DNA of 64,000 nucleotides from Sphingobacterium wenxiniae (GTDB lineage Bacteria; Bacteroidota; Bacteroidia; Sphingobacteriales; Sphingobacteriaceae): NCBI RefSeq assembly GCF_900116225.1, contig NZ_FOZZ01000014.1, positions 1 through 64,000 on the forward strand, in the 5' to 3' direction. Positions 8,355-15,832 of the stretch are shown in pieces. A program made the translations under genes and the position numbers. The notes under the pieces were generated by a model. That model was not told the DNA's origin and did not search any database. It saw only the letters and a list, made by a program, of their open reading frames with translations. The stretch's first letter is position 1. Each line of letters starts with the position of its first letter.

Positions 8355-9911
8355 ATGAGAATTGTATACCTAACATTGGCTTTGGGGCTTTTTTTTAGCT
8401 TTTCCGCCTGTAAGAAAGAGGTGAACCCGACAACGGGTGGTAATCCAGTAGACCCGGTAGACCCTAGGGAGGTCTATCTGGATAATGAGCACGAGAATAA
8501 GGTGCGCGATTCTATCTGGTATTATTACAAGGTGCTCTCTTTATGGGAATCGTATGTCCCGCCCCGTAATATCAATGATATTGAGAAAGCAGGCTATATA
8601 AGAAACGAGTATACCAAGTATTATGAAACCGGAGAAGATGTGCTCGACTATTTAATGGACTTAACAAAGGCTCCAGGTACGGAATCTACTAAAAATTATG
8701 ATTGGTATAGCTTTTTGGATAGAGCCGGTGAAGTAAGTGGCGAGATACAGGACGCGGTAGCAACGAGCTATGGTATGTATGTGTTCTATTTGCAAACGGA
8801 AACTTCGGGCAATAACGCCTATCTGTATGTCAGAATGGTAGACAAAAACTCGCCTGCGTATAAAGCAGGTATCCGTAGAGGGGATATGATTTTGGGCATT
8901 AATGGCGATACGAAGATTGACTATGACTCTCAGGCAGCACAGAATTTTCGTGGCATCAATACCTATTTGAGCTCACAAAGTATGAAGGTTCGTTTTGCCA
9001 AACCTGATGGGACGATTACAGAAAAGGATATAGCGAGCGTCCAATACAAAATGGATCCTGTTATGGATAGCCGAGTTTTTGATCGAGACGGAAAGAAGGT
9101 AGGATATTTAGCATTTAGTTCTTTTGTAAATGTTCTTGAAGCCAAGAATGGGATGAAGGCGACTTTTGATGGCATCTTTAGCGATTTTGAAAGCAAAGGA
9201 ATAAATGAGTTAATCGTCGACCTGAGATACAACGGTGGTGGAGCTGTGGTTACGGCGGAATATCTGGCAGATAGAATTGTGCCTACATCTGCTGATAAAG
9301 ACTTAATGTATAAATATGAAGTAAATGATTTGCTGAAAAGCTGGGATTGGCTAGAAGAAGGAGAAGGATTCGCTCCAGTATATTTTAATAAAACGGGGGC
9401 GCTAAACTTATCACGGGTGTATTTCTTGGTCACCAATTCCACGGCCTCGGCGAGTGAGTTGCTGATTAACTCTTTGACACCGCACATGCAAGTATATATG
9501 GTGGGGACTAACTCAGTGAATAATCAAAATCAGGTAGTAGGGAATAATACGTATGGAAAACCTGTTGGATTTTTCGGATTGCCTATCGTAGATGATGATA
9601 TAGAATTGTATGTGACATCTTTTAAAACGCTGAATAAAAAAGGAGAAGGAGATTATTTCAACGGTTTAGAACCAAATGCACATGTTTGGGAATTCAGTGA
9701 TTTTCGTGATTTTGGCGATGATGAGGAACCTATGATTGCTTCGGCATTGAACCATATCCAAAACGGTACATTTGCGACAGTAGCATCCCGGGTAGCTATA
9801 GCGTCCAATGGACGGATAACGACCAAACGCCCTAAAGCCGTTTCTGTTTTACAAGAAAACAGACTAAATAACGGGATGTATAAGTTCTTAAAAAAGGATT
9901 TGCGAAAATAA
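8355..9911 (+). CDS. S41-family (C-terminal processing type) peptidase, lipoprotein
   Basis: The 518-residue product has a lipoprotein signal with lipobox FSAC (Cys near residue 19), then a linker. A PDZ domain lies near residues 165-215 (SPAYKAGIRRGDMILGINGD), followed by the S41 core with LIVDLRYNGGGAV near residue 290 and the serine segment TNSTASASELL near residue 362. Members cleave C-terminal regions of envelope proteins with a Ser/Lys dyad. Here the protein is expected to be tethered to a membrane, facing the periplasm or cell surface. It is the last gene of a three-gene unit starting at 7321. The substrate is unknown. Confidence 0.9.
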   Translation: MRIVYLTLALGLFFSFSACKKEVNPTTGGNPVDPVDPREVYLDNEHENKVRDSIWYYYKVLSLWESYVPPRNINDIEKAGYIRNEYTKYYETGEDVLDYLMDLTKAPGTESTKNYDWYSFLDRAGEVSGEIQDAVATSYGMYVFYLQTETSGNNAYLYVRMVDKNSPAYKAGIRRGDMILGINGDTKIDYDSQAAQNFRGINTYLSSQSMKVRFAKPDGTITEKDIASVQYKMDPVMDSRVFDRDGKKVGYLAFSSFVNVLEAKNGMKATFDGIFSDFESKGINELIVDLRYNGGGAVVTAEYLADRIVPTSADKDLMYKYEVNDLLKSWDWLEEGEGFAPVYFNKTGALNLSRVYFLVTNSTASASELLINSLTPHMQVYMVGTNSVNNQNQVVGNNTYGKPVGFFGLPIVDDDIELYVTSFKTLNKKGEGDYFNGLEPNAHVWEFSDFRDFGDDEEPMIASALNHIQNGTFATVASRVAIASNGRITTKRPKAVSVLQENRLNNGMYKFLKKDLRK

Positions 9912-9915
9912 AGCG

Positions 9916-9923
9916 TATCTTTG
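9916..9923 (+). promoter_or_regulatory. Candidate -7 element for the LacI-family gene
   Basis: TATCTTTG matches TAnnTTTG exactly and lies 23 nt before the ATG at 9947. No TTG was seen at the usual distance upstream. Confidence 0.45.
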
Positions 9924-9946
9924 ATTAGAACTAAAATACCAGTCGT

Positions 9947-10951
9947 ATGAAGAAGAAGCCAGCTACAATAAAAGAGATTGCCCGCAAACTACGGATTTCT
10001 CCGTCTACGGTTTCTCGTGCGCTGAACGATCACCCCAGTATAGGATTGGTTACCACGATGCGTGTTAAGAAAATGGCGGAAGAGTTGAACTATGAACCGA
10101 ATCAGACTGCTATCTTTTTCAAACAGCGCAAAACATTTACCATTGGTGTTATCCTGCCAAGCCTATCTGAACCCTTCTTCTCTTCTGCTATAAGTGAGAT
10201 AGAAGATGTGGCGAAGGATCATAACTATATGGTACTGATGGGACAATCGCACGATGATGCAGATCGGGAATTGCAGATTCTCCAAACGTTTAAAAAGCAC
10301 CGTGTGGATGGTATCCTCATATCATTGGGGAAAAATACGGAAGATTTGAGCTTTATAGAGCTTTTGGAGGAAAGCGAGATTCCTGTAGTATTCTTTGACT
10401 GTGTGCCCAATATAGATCAGGTGAATAAGGTGTACAGCGACCTTTCTTCAGGCATGAAAGAGGCTATTGAGGCTTTTGCATCGATCGGTCATCGGCGGAT
10501 TGCCTTGATTAACGGCCCAGAGAATCTGCTTGCTACGCAAGAACGGGAAACAGCATATAAAGCAGCACTCACTGAAAATAATTTAGAATATAACGATAAG
10601 TATATCGTGCATACAGATTTGACGGAACAAGGGAATATAGAAGCTACCGAAAAGTTACTGGCATTGCCGGAAAGACCGTCGGCTGTGATTTCCTTTAATG
10701 ATTTTGTAACGTTGGATGTGATGAAGTATGCGCGTCAAAAAGGGTTGGTCCAGAAAAAAGATGTTTATTTCATTAGCTATGCGAATTATCCTCTGTGGAA
10801 GTATATGGAGAATCCGCCTATGGGTAGTATTGAGCAATATCCCGATAAGCAGGCGCGCAAAGCTGCGGAAATTCTGTTCGAGAACCTGGAAGCAAAAGAT
10901 CCTATTGAACCAAAAACAGTAGTTTTTGAATCGAAATTGGTGTTAAAATAA
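9947..10951 (+). CDS. LacI-family transcriptional regulator
   Basis: The 334-residue protein begins with a LacI helix-turn-helix and hinge region (ATIKEIARKLRISPSTVSRA near residues 6-25, then LNDHPSIGLVTTMRVKKMAEELNYEPNQ). A periplasmic-binding-protein-like sensor domain follows, with FTIGVILPSLSEPFF near residue 65 and HRRIALINGP near residue 183. Such regulators usually repress carbohydrate genes and release DNA when a sugar binds. No sugar gene is adjacent, so its target is unknown. The gene ends in a strong palindromic terminator and converges with lpdA. Confidence 0.95.
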   Translation: MKKKPATIKEIARKLRISPSTVSRALNDHPSIGLVTTMRVKKMAEELNYEPNQTAIFFKQRKTFTIGVILPSLSEPFFSSAISEIEDVAKDHNYMVLMGQSHDDADRELQILQTFKKHRVDGILISLGKNTEDLSFIELLEESEIPVVFFDCVPNIDQVNKVYSDLSSGMKEAIEAFASIGHRRIALINGPENLLATQERETAYKAALTENNLEYNDKYIVHTDLTEQGNIEATEKLLALPERPSAVISFNDFVTLDVMKYARQKGLVQKKDVYFISYANYPLWKYMENPPMGSIEQYPDKQARKAAEILFENLEAKDPIEPKTVVFESKLVLK

Positions 10952-10979
10952 AAAAGCGGTTTTTAAAAACCGCTTTTTT
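10950..10979. terminator. 30-bp perfect palindrome, two-way terminator
   Basis: The arms 10950-10964 (aaaaaagcggttttt) and 10965-10979 are perfect complements with no fixed loop, flanked by further A and T runs. It overlaps the stop codon of the LacI-family gene and lies on the LacI/lpdA convergent junction. Confidence 0.9.
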
Positions 10980-10985
10980 TATTTT

Positions 10986-11062
10986 AAAGTTATCGAAGTG
11001 AAAAAGTTATGGAGGTGATGAAAGTCTTGTCCTCCGTAACAAGCATCACCACCATCACTTTA
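10986..11062. repeat. Dispersed intergenic repeat, family A, copy 2
   Basis: It contains two tandem words (gttatcgaagtga, gttatggaggtgatg), then a diverged middle and the shared end catcactttatttta. It lies between the palindrome terminator and the end of lpdA. Confidence 0.7.
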
Positions 11063-11064
11063 TT

Positions 11065-12453
11065 TTATAAATGAATCACTTCGCCATAAGCATCGGCAGC
11101 AGCTTCCATAATCGCTTCACTCATTGTTGGGTGCGGATGTACGGCTTTAATCATTTCATGACCGGTAGTTTCCAGTTTTCTGGCGACTACGATTTCAGCA
11201 ATCATTTCGGTAACGTTCGCACCAATCATGTGTGCACCTAACAATTCACCATATTTCGCATCAAATACCAATTTGATAAATCCGTCTTTTGCGCCAGCTG
11301 CAGAAGCTTTACCGGAAGCAGAGAATGGGAATTTACCAACTTTTAGTTCGTATCCGGCATCTTTAGCTGCTTTTTCGGTATAACCTACTGATGCAATTTC
11401 CGGTGAGCAGTATGTACAGCCCGGGATATTGTTGTAGTCAATCGGATCGACGTGAAGACCTTTGATTTTCTCTACACAAGTGATACCTTCCGCAGAAGCT
11501 ACGTGTGCCAATGCCTGACCTTTTACAATGTCACCGATCGCGTATACACCTTCAACGTTTGTTTTGTAATAATCATCTACAAGAACACGACCTTTGTCTG
11601 TTTTCACACCAACTTCTTCCAGACCTAAGTTTTCGATATTTGGCGTAATACCTACGGCCGAAAGAACAACCTCAGCCTCAATCGTTTCGGTGCCTTTAGC
11701 AGTTTTGATAGAAACTTTCGATAAATCTCCTTTGGTATCTACCGATTGTACTTCGGATTTGGTCATGATGTCGATACCTGCTTTTTTGAGTGATTTTTCC
11801 AGTTGTTTGGAAACTTCTTCATCTTCCACAGGAACGATTCTGTCCATAAATTCTACGATGGTTACTTTTGTGCCGATAGCGTTATAGAAATAAGCGAACT
11901 CAACGCCGATAGCTCCTGAACCGACAACAACCAATGATTTCGGTTGTTTAGGCAGGTTCATCGCCTGACGGTAGCCGATGATTTTTTTACCGTCCTGAGG
12001 CAGGTTTGGCAATTCGCGGGAACGAGCACCGGTAGCTAAAATAGTGTGTTTAGCGGTATATTCTTTGGTCGAACCATCCGCAGCTTTAACATCTATTTTA
12101 CCACCTTTTTTGATTTTGGCCGTTCCCATGATGACATCGATTTTGTTCTTTTTCATCAAGAACTGTATACCTTTGCTCATGCCATCGGCAACGCCACGGC
12201 TTCTTTTTACGATAGCTCCAAAGTCGGCTTCGCCACCTTGTACCTTAATACCGTATTCTTCGGCATGGTTCAGGTATTCGAAAACCTGTGCACTTTTCAA
12301 CAAAGCTTTTGTAGGGATACAGCCCCAGTTTAAGCAAATTCCACCTAACGCTTCACGCTCAATAATAGCTGTTTTGAAGCCTAACTGTGATGCTCGGATA
12401 GCAGCAACATATCCTCCGGGACCACTACCGACTACTATGATATCGTAATTCAT
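11065..12453 (-). CDS. lpdA: Dihydrolipoyl dehydrogenase (first of two)
   Basis: The 462-residue flavoprotein oxidises protein-bound dihydrolipoamide with NAD+ in 2-oxoacid dehydrogenase complexes or the glycine cleavage system. It shows the FAD-binding opening DIIVVGSGPGGYVAAIRASQ, the redox-active disulfide in CLNWGCIPTKALL near residues 40-45, an NAD-binding GSGAIGVEF segment near residue 180, and the C-terminal catalytic HPHPTMSEAI. A second gene of the same family lies at 13585-14991. The two differ at the active site (CLNWGCIPTKA versus CLNVGCIPSKA), so they are old paralogues rather than a recent copy. No E1 or E2 genes are adjacent. Confidence 0.95.
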   Translation of the reverse strand: MNYDIIVVGSGPGGYVAAIRASQLGFKTAIIEREALGGICLNWGCIPTKALLKSAQVFEYLNHAEEYGIKVQGGEADFGAIVKRSRGVADGMSKGIQFLMKKNKIDVIMGTAKIKKGGKIDVKAADGSTKEYTAKHTILATGARSRELPNLPQDGKKIIGYRQAMNLPKQPKSLVVVGSGAIGVEFAYFYNAIGTKVTIVEFMDRIVPVEDEEVSKQLEKSLKKAGIDIMTKSEVQSVDTKGDLSKVSIKTAKGTETIEAEVVLSAVGITPNIENLGLEEVGVKTDKGRVLVDDYYKTNVEGVYAIGDIVKGQALAHVASAEGITCVEKIKGLHVDPIDYNNIPGCTYCSPEIASVGYTEKAAKDAGYELKVGKFPFSASGKASAAGAKDGFIKLVFDAKYGELLGAHMIGANVTEMIAEIVVARKLETTGHEMIKAVHPHPTMSEAIMEAAADAYGEVIHL

Positions 12454-12496
12454 ATAAATTATTTGTAGTTAAGACTATATTTACATTATGAATAGC

Positions 12497-12528
12497 CAAA
12501 AATACGATTTTTTTTGGCTAAGAAACAA
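12497..12528 (-). promoter_or_regulatory. Promoter of lpdA (11065-12453)
   Basis: On the minus strand TTG (12526-12528) is followed after 21 nt by TATTTTTG (12497-12504), an exact TAnnTTTG. Complementary words agccaaaaa and ttttttggct (12494-12519) overlap the -7 element and could form a hairpin or an operator. Confidence 0.65.
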
Positions 12529-12619
12529 GTGTTTTGCATCAATAGCACACAAAAAGCCCTCCCAATGTCAACCGTGGGTCAATAGATGATTTTAATCTGG
12601 AGATTAAAGTTTTAGGATG

Positions 12620-12627
12620 TATGTTTG
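12620..12627 (+). promoter_or_regulatory. Candidate -7 element for the DUF3817 gene
   Basis: TATGTTTG matches TAnnTTTG exactly and lies 33 nt before the ATG at 12661. It overlaps the TTG at 12625 that could otherwise be read as an earlier start, which argues for the downstream ATG. Confidence 0.5.
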
Positions 12628-12660
12628 CCGGAAAGTTATTTATCCGGTAGTATAAATTAT

Positions 12661-12981
12661 ATGTTACGTATCTTCAGACAAGTGGCCCTGTGGGAGGCTA
12701 TTTCTACGATTATCCTGTTCTTTGTGGCGATGCCCGTCAAATATCTCTTAAAATATGTGATGGATGTGCCGGAAGATATCCGAAATGGTGCCGTGCGGAT
12801 TGCCGGTTCTATTCATGGATTTTTGGTTGTTATATTCGTTATCCTACTTATTATGTGTTGGAGCGAATATAAATGGTCTTTCCGTAGAGTGGTAAGTTAT
12901 TTGTTTGCCTCGTTTATTCCTGTTGTATCTTTCTGGGTAGAGAAAGACCTTAAGAAGATTATCAACGGCGAAAAGAAATAA
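12661..12981 (+). CDS. DUF3817-type small integral membrane protein
   Basis: The 106-residue protein starts MLRIFRQVALWEAISTIIL. It has about three membrane segments: near residues 8-28, 42-63 (GSIHGFLVVIFVILLIMCW) and 73-90. The order and spacing, with GSIHG before the second segment and a short basic C-terminal tail, fit the DUF3817 (YdzA-like) family, whose function is unknown. I chose the ATG at 12661 because the promoter-like TATGTTTG overlaps the alternative TTG start at 12625. The gene stands alone and converges with a thioesterase gene. Confidence 0.8.
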   Translation: MLRIFRQVALWEAISTIILFFVAMPVKYLLKYVMDVPEDIRNGAVRIAGSIHGFLVVIFVILLIMCWSEYKWSFRRVVSYLFASFIPVVSFWVEKDLKKIINGEKK

Positions 12982-12983
12982 AA

Positions 12984-13058
12984 CTTAAAGTTATGGAAGT
13001 GATGGAAGCTGTGTCTTACATCACTATCTTTACTACTATAACTGTCATCACTTTATTT
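12984..13058. repeat. Dispersed intergenic repeat, family A, copy 3
   Basis: It runs from aaagttatggaagtgatgg to ctgtcatcactttatttt. It is closely similar to the reverse complement of 7226-7311 and more distantly to 10986-11062. It fills the convergent junction between the DUF3817 and thioesterase genes, where no palindrome terminator is seen. Confidence 0.75.
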
Positions 13059-13459
13059 TAATCCTTATTGGTCTTGTCAATACTCATGTAGGCATAGGTG
13101 ATTTCAGTCTTGCCATGTGGAGTAGGTATGCCATCTTCGTTCAGGTTCACAAAAACCAATTTATCAATCGATAAGATAGTCTTACGGGTGATCTTATTAC
13201 GGACCTCACAGGTCAGTGTGATTGAGGTGTTGCCAAAATGTGTAGCGATGATACCCAATTCAATAATATCGCCTTGTCTCGCTGAACTCACAAAGTTGAT
13301 TTCTGAAATGTATTTCGTGACCACATGTGGGTTGCCTAGCTGTACAATAGCATAAATAACTGCCTCCTCGTCTATCCAACGTAGAAGGGTGCCACCGAAG
13401 AGTGTGCCGTTGGGGTTTAGGTCTTCGGGCTTTATCCATTTGCGTGTATGAAAGTTCAT
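13058..13459 (-). CDS. Acyl-CoA thioesterase, hotdog fold
   Basis: The 133-residue protein fits the YciA/BFIT-type hotdog thioesterases. It has NPNGTLFGGTLLRWIDEEAV near residues 15-35, containing the conserved Asn and the glycine-rich helix entry with the acidic pair, and the strand block VTKYISEINFVSSARQGDII near residue 48. These enzymes hydrolyse acyl-CoA to free acid and CoA in the cytoplasm; the chain-length preference cannot be told here. A second, longer hotdog thioesterase lies at 62508-63050. The gene is monocistronic, with repeat DNA on both sides. Confidence 0.85.
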   Translation of the reverse strand: MNFHTRKWIKPEDLNPNGTLFGGTLLRWIDEEAVIYAIVQLGNPHVVTKYISEINFVSSARQGDIIELGIIATHFGNTSITLTCEVRNKITRKTILSIDKLVFVNLNEDGIPTPHGKTEITYAYMSIDKTNKD

Positions 13460-13517
13460 GGGGGAGTGGCTTGATATGATTTTGAGAAACTTGTTTTTAA
13501 AACTTCGGAAGTTTTCT

Positions 13518-13580
13518 GTTTAATTATAAGCTGTAAACTATAGGCAGATAAGATAGCTTACTGCCTATAGCTTATAGCCT
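13518..13580. repeat. Dispersed intergenic repeat, family B, copy 1
   Basis: It is composed of words such as ataagctgtaaactatagg and gcctatagcttatagcc, which pair to form a hairpin. Related segments lie at 28523-28562, 29008-29046 and 41113-41160. Confidence 0.6.
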
Positions 13581-13584
13581 TATA

Positions 13585-14991
13585 CTAAGCGTGAATTGCT
13601 CGATTTGCTGTAGCAGCTAATGCGGCTTCTTTGAATGCTTCGGTGAAAGTTGGGTGGGCATGGCAGATACGACCGATGTCTTCTGCGGATGCTCTGTACT
13701 CCATGGCTACGACTGCTTCGGCAATCATATCCGCAGCACGAGGACCAATCATGTGTACACCTAATAGTTCATCTGTTTCTGCATCGGCAAGTACTTTAAT
13801 GAAACCATCGGTATCGCCTGACGCTTTCGCACGACCGGAAGCTTTGAAAGAGAAAGAACCAGATTTGTATTTAACACCAGCTTCTTTCAGTTGCTCTTCA
13901 GTTTTACCTACGGAAGCAACTTCCGGCCAAGTGTAGACAACGCCCGGAATCAAGTTGTAGTCGATGTGTGGTTTTTGACCTACGATACGCTCTGCGACAT
14001 ATGTTCCTTCATCTTCAGCTTTATGTGCCAACATGGCTCCTCGAACGACATCACCTATCGCATAAACACCCTCTACCGAAGTTTCCATGTGTTCGTTGAC
14101 AGTGATTTTGTTTCCTCTTTCCTCTGTTTTGATGCCGATATTTTCCAGGCCTAAGCCTTCCGTATAGGCTGTACGCCCAACAGCTACGATACAGTAATCG
14201 CCTTCAATGGACACAGGTTGACCTTTGGCATCTTCTGCTGTTACGGTCACTTTTTTGCCTTTGGCTGATGCGCCAGTTACTTTGTGGCCAAGTAAGAACT
14301 CCATACCCAAAGATTTCTTAAGCACGCGTTGTAGCTCTTTACCCAAGCCCCCATCCATCGTGCCGATGATAGATTTTGCATATTCTACTACGGATACTTT
14401 AGCGCCCAATCTTGCGTAGACTGAACCCAGTTCTAAGCCAATAACACCGCCACCGATAACGATAAGGTGTTTAGGGACTTCCGTCAAGTTTAATGCTTCT
14501 GTGGAAGTTATAATACGTTTTTTGTCTACGGGTAAGAATGGTAATGCTGTAGGTTTAGAACCTGTAGCAATAATAATGTTCTTCGCTTTTAACTCTTCTG
14601 TAGAGCCGTCTTGTTTCGTTACTTTAATGGTGTTCTTGTCAACGAAAGAGCCCACACCTTCGTAGGTGTCGATTTTGTTCTTTTTGAATAAAAATGTGAT
14701 ACCTGCTGTGTTTTGCGCGATAACCTCATTTTTGCGGTCAATCATCTTCTGTACATCGATGGAAAGATTACTTAAGTTGATACCGTGTGTTTCAAAGTTG
14801 TGAGCTGCATTATGATAGTGCTCGGATGTATCCAATAATGCCTTGGAAGGGATACAGCCTACGTTTAAGCAGGTTCCTCCAAAAGTGCTATATTTTTCTA
14901 TGACTGCGGTTTTTAGGCCTAATTGCGCACATCGAATTGCACCAACATAGCCTCCTGGACCACTTCCTATAACAATTACGTCGTATTGCAT
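13585..14991 (-). CDS. lpdA: Dihydrolipoyl dehydrogenase (second of two)
   Basis: This 468-residue flavin disulfide reductase has the FAD-binding start DVIVIGSGPGGYVGAIRCAQ, the redox disulfide in GGTCLNVGCIPSKALL near residue 40, an NAD-binding GGGVIGLELGSVYARLGA near residue 184, and the C-terminal HAHPTFTEAF. It resembles the lpd of pyruvate/2-oxoglutarate dehydrogenase complexes. Two lpd genes within 3 kb and on the same strand suggest use by different complexes. A candidate -7 element lies upstream, followed by a MITE-like element. Confidence 0.95.
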   Translation of the reverse strand: MQYDVIVIGSGPGGYVGAIRCAQLGLKTAVIEKYSTFGGTCLNVGCIPSKALLDTSEHYHNAAHNFETHGINLSNLSIDVQKMIDRKNEVIAQNTAGITFLFKKNKIDTYEGVGSFVDKNTIKVTKQDGSTEELKAKNIIIATGSKPTALPFLPVDKKRIITSTEALNLTEVPKHLIVIGGGVIGLELGSVYARLGAKVSVVEYAKSIIGTMDGGLGKELQRVLKKSLGMEFLLGHKVTGASAKGKKVTVTAEDAKGQPVSIEGDYCIVAVGRTAYTEGLGLENIGIKTEERGNKITVNEHMETSVEGVYAIGDVVRGAMLAHKAEDEGTYVAERIVGQKPHIDYNLIPGVVYTWPEVASVGKTEEQLKEAGVKYKSGSFSFKASGRAKASGDTDGFIKVLADAETDELLGVHMIGPRAADMIAEAVVAMEYRASAEDIGRICHAHPTFTEAFKEAALAATANRAIHA

Positions 14992-15016
14992 AAAAATAGT
15001 TTTATTGTTTTGGCTT

Positions 15017-15024
15017 CAAAGTTA
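15017..15024 (-). promoter_or_regulatory. Candidate -7 element for the second lpdA
   Basis: On the minus strand TAACTTTG matches TAnnTTTG exactly, 25 nt before the ATG at 14991. No TTG is seen at the usual distance upstream. Confidence 0.45.
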
Positions 15025-15064
15025 ACCATTTAAATAAACTCTTGGGAATTTATCTTATAAAAAT

Positions 15065-15205
15065 GGGGCTGTATCATAGATGCAAAATATCAGCGTCATT
15101 GCGAGGAAGAATGACGAAGCAATCTGCGTTTTTGACATCACTCCCGCTCAAAGCGAGACTTCGTTCCTCGCAATGACGGCGTGTTTGCATTTCTGATACA
15201 GCCCC
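15065..15205. mobile_element. MITE-like inverted-repeat element
   Basis: Its ends are 22-bp inverted repeats (15065-15086 and 15184-15205, two mismatches, starting ggggctgtatca). Inside lies a second perfect 15-bp inverted pair (15094-15108 and 15164-15178, cgtcattgcgaggaa). The whole can fold on itself and codes for nothing. The inner word cgtcattgcgagg recurs in altered form (cgtcattacgagg) in the element at 31473-31651. A clear target duplication is not visible. Confidence 0.75.
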
Positions 15206-15234
15206 TTGTTATGTCTTATTAAATGCCGAACTGC

Positions 15235-15762
15235 TTATTCAGCAACGATTTTTCCTTGCATAATTCCAAAGTGGCCAGGGAAGCTACAAAGGAAAGGATA
15301 AACGCCTTTTTCTAATGTGAAGGTGATTTTATCTTCTTCACCTGGACCCAACAATTTTGTGTGGGCAACGATGGATGACAAAGAAGACTTAGGAATATAA
15401 TCATTGTCTACCGCGGCAACAGCTTCGCTACCGAAGGTAGGAACATCTACACCTGGTTTTAAAATGACAAAGTTGTGTCCCATGGACTCTTTCGGTAAAG
15501 AACCTACATTTTTCAATGTCAATTCTACAGTTTCTCCGGCTTTTACGCGCAACAATTCTTTGTCGAATTTCATCTGGTCGTTACCTTCAACAGCGATTGT
15601 ATTCGATAATTCCACATTTTCAATACCCGGAACTGTTTCAACAGGAGTTGATTCCGTAGCAGCAGTTTCCCCTGTAGTCGTGGTTGTCTTGTTGTCTGAA
15701 CCTCCACAAGCCGCTAATGACAGTGCTACTGCAACTGCTGGTAATATGAATAATCTTTTCAT
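15235..15762 (-). CDS. Azurin-like cupredoxin, lipoprotein
   Basis: The 175-residue product has a lipoprotein signal with LAAC (Cys near residue 19) and a Thr/Glu-rich linker. An azurin-type domain follows, with the copper ligands visible: His in MGHNFVIL near residue 93, Cys and His in FLCSFPGHFG near residues 158-164, and Met in IMQG just after. Azurins carry single electrons in the periplasm. Here the protein should be anchored to a membrane. No redox partner genes are adjacent. A -7 element lies upstream. Confidence 0.9.
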   Translation of the reverse strand: MKRLFILPAVAVALSLAACGGSDNKTTTTTGETAATESTPVETVPGIENVELSNTIAVEGNDQMKFDKELLRVKAGETVELTLKNVGSLPKESMGHNFVILKPGVDVPTFGSEAVAAVDNDYIPKSSLSSIVAHTKLLGPGEEDKITFTLEKGVYPFLCSFPGHFGIMQGKIVAE

Positions 15763-15791
15763 GATAAAATTTTAATTTATTACTATAAAAG

Positions 15792-15799
15792 CAAACATA
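15792..15799 (-). promoter_or_regulatory. Candidate -7 element for the azurin-like gene
   Basis: On the minus strand TATGTTTG matches TAnnTTTG exactly, 29 nt before the ATG at 15762. Confidence 0.45.
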
Positions 15800-15832
15800 C
15801 TAAATATTAATGATAAAGAAGTGGTTATAACG

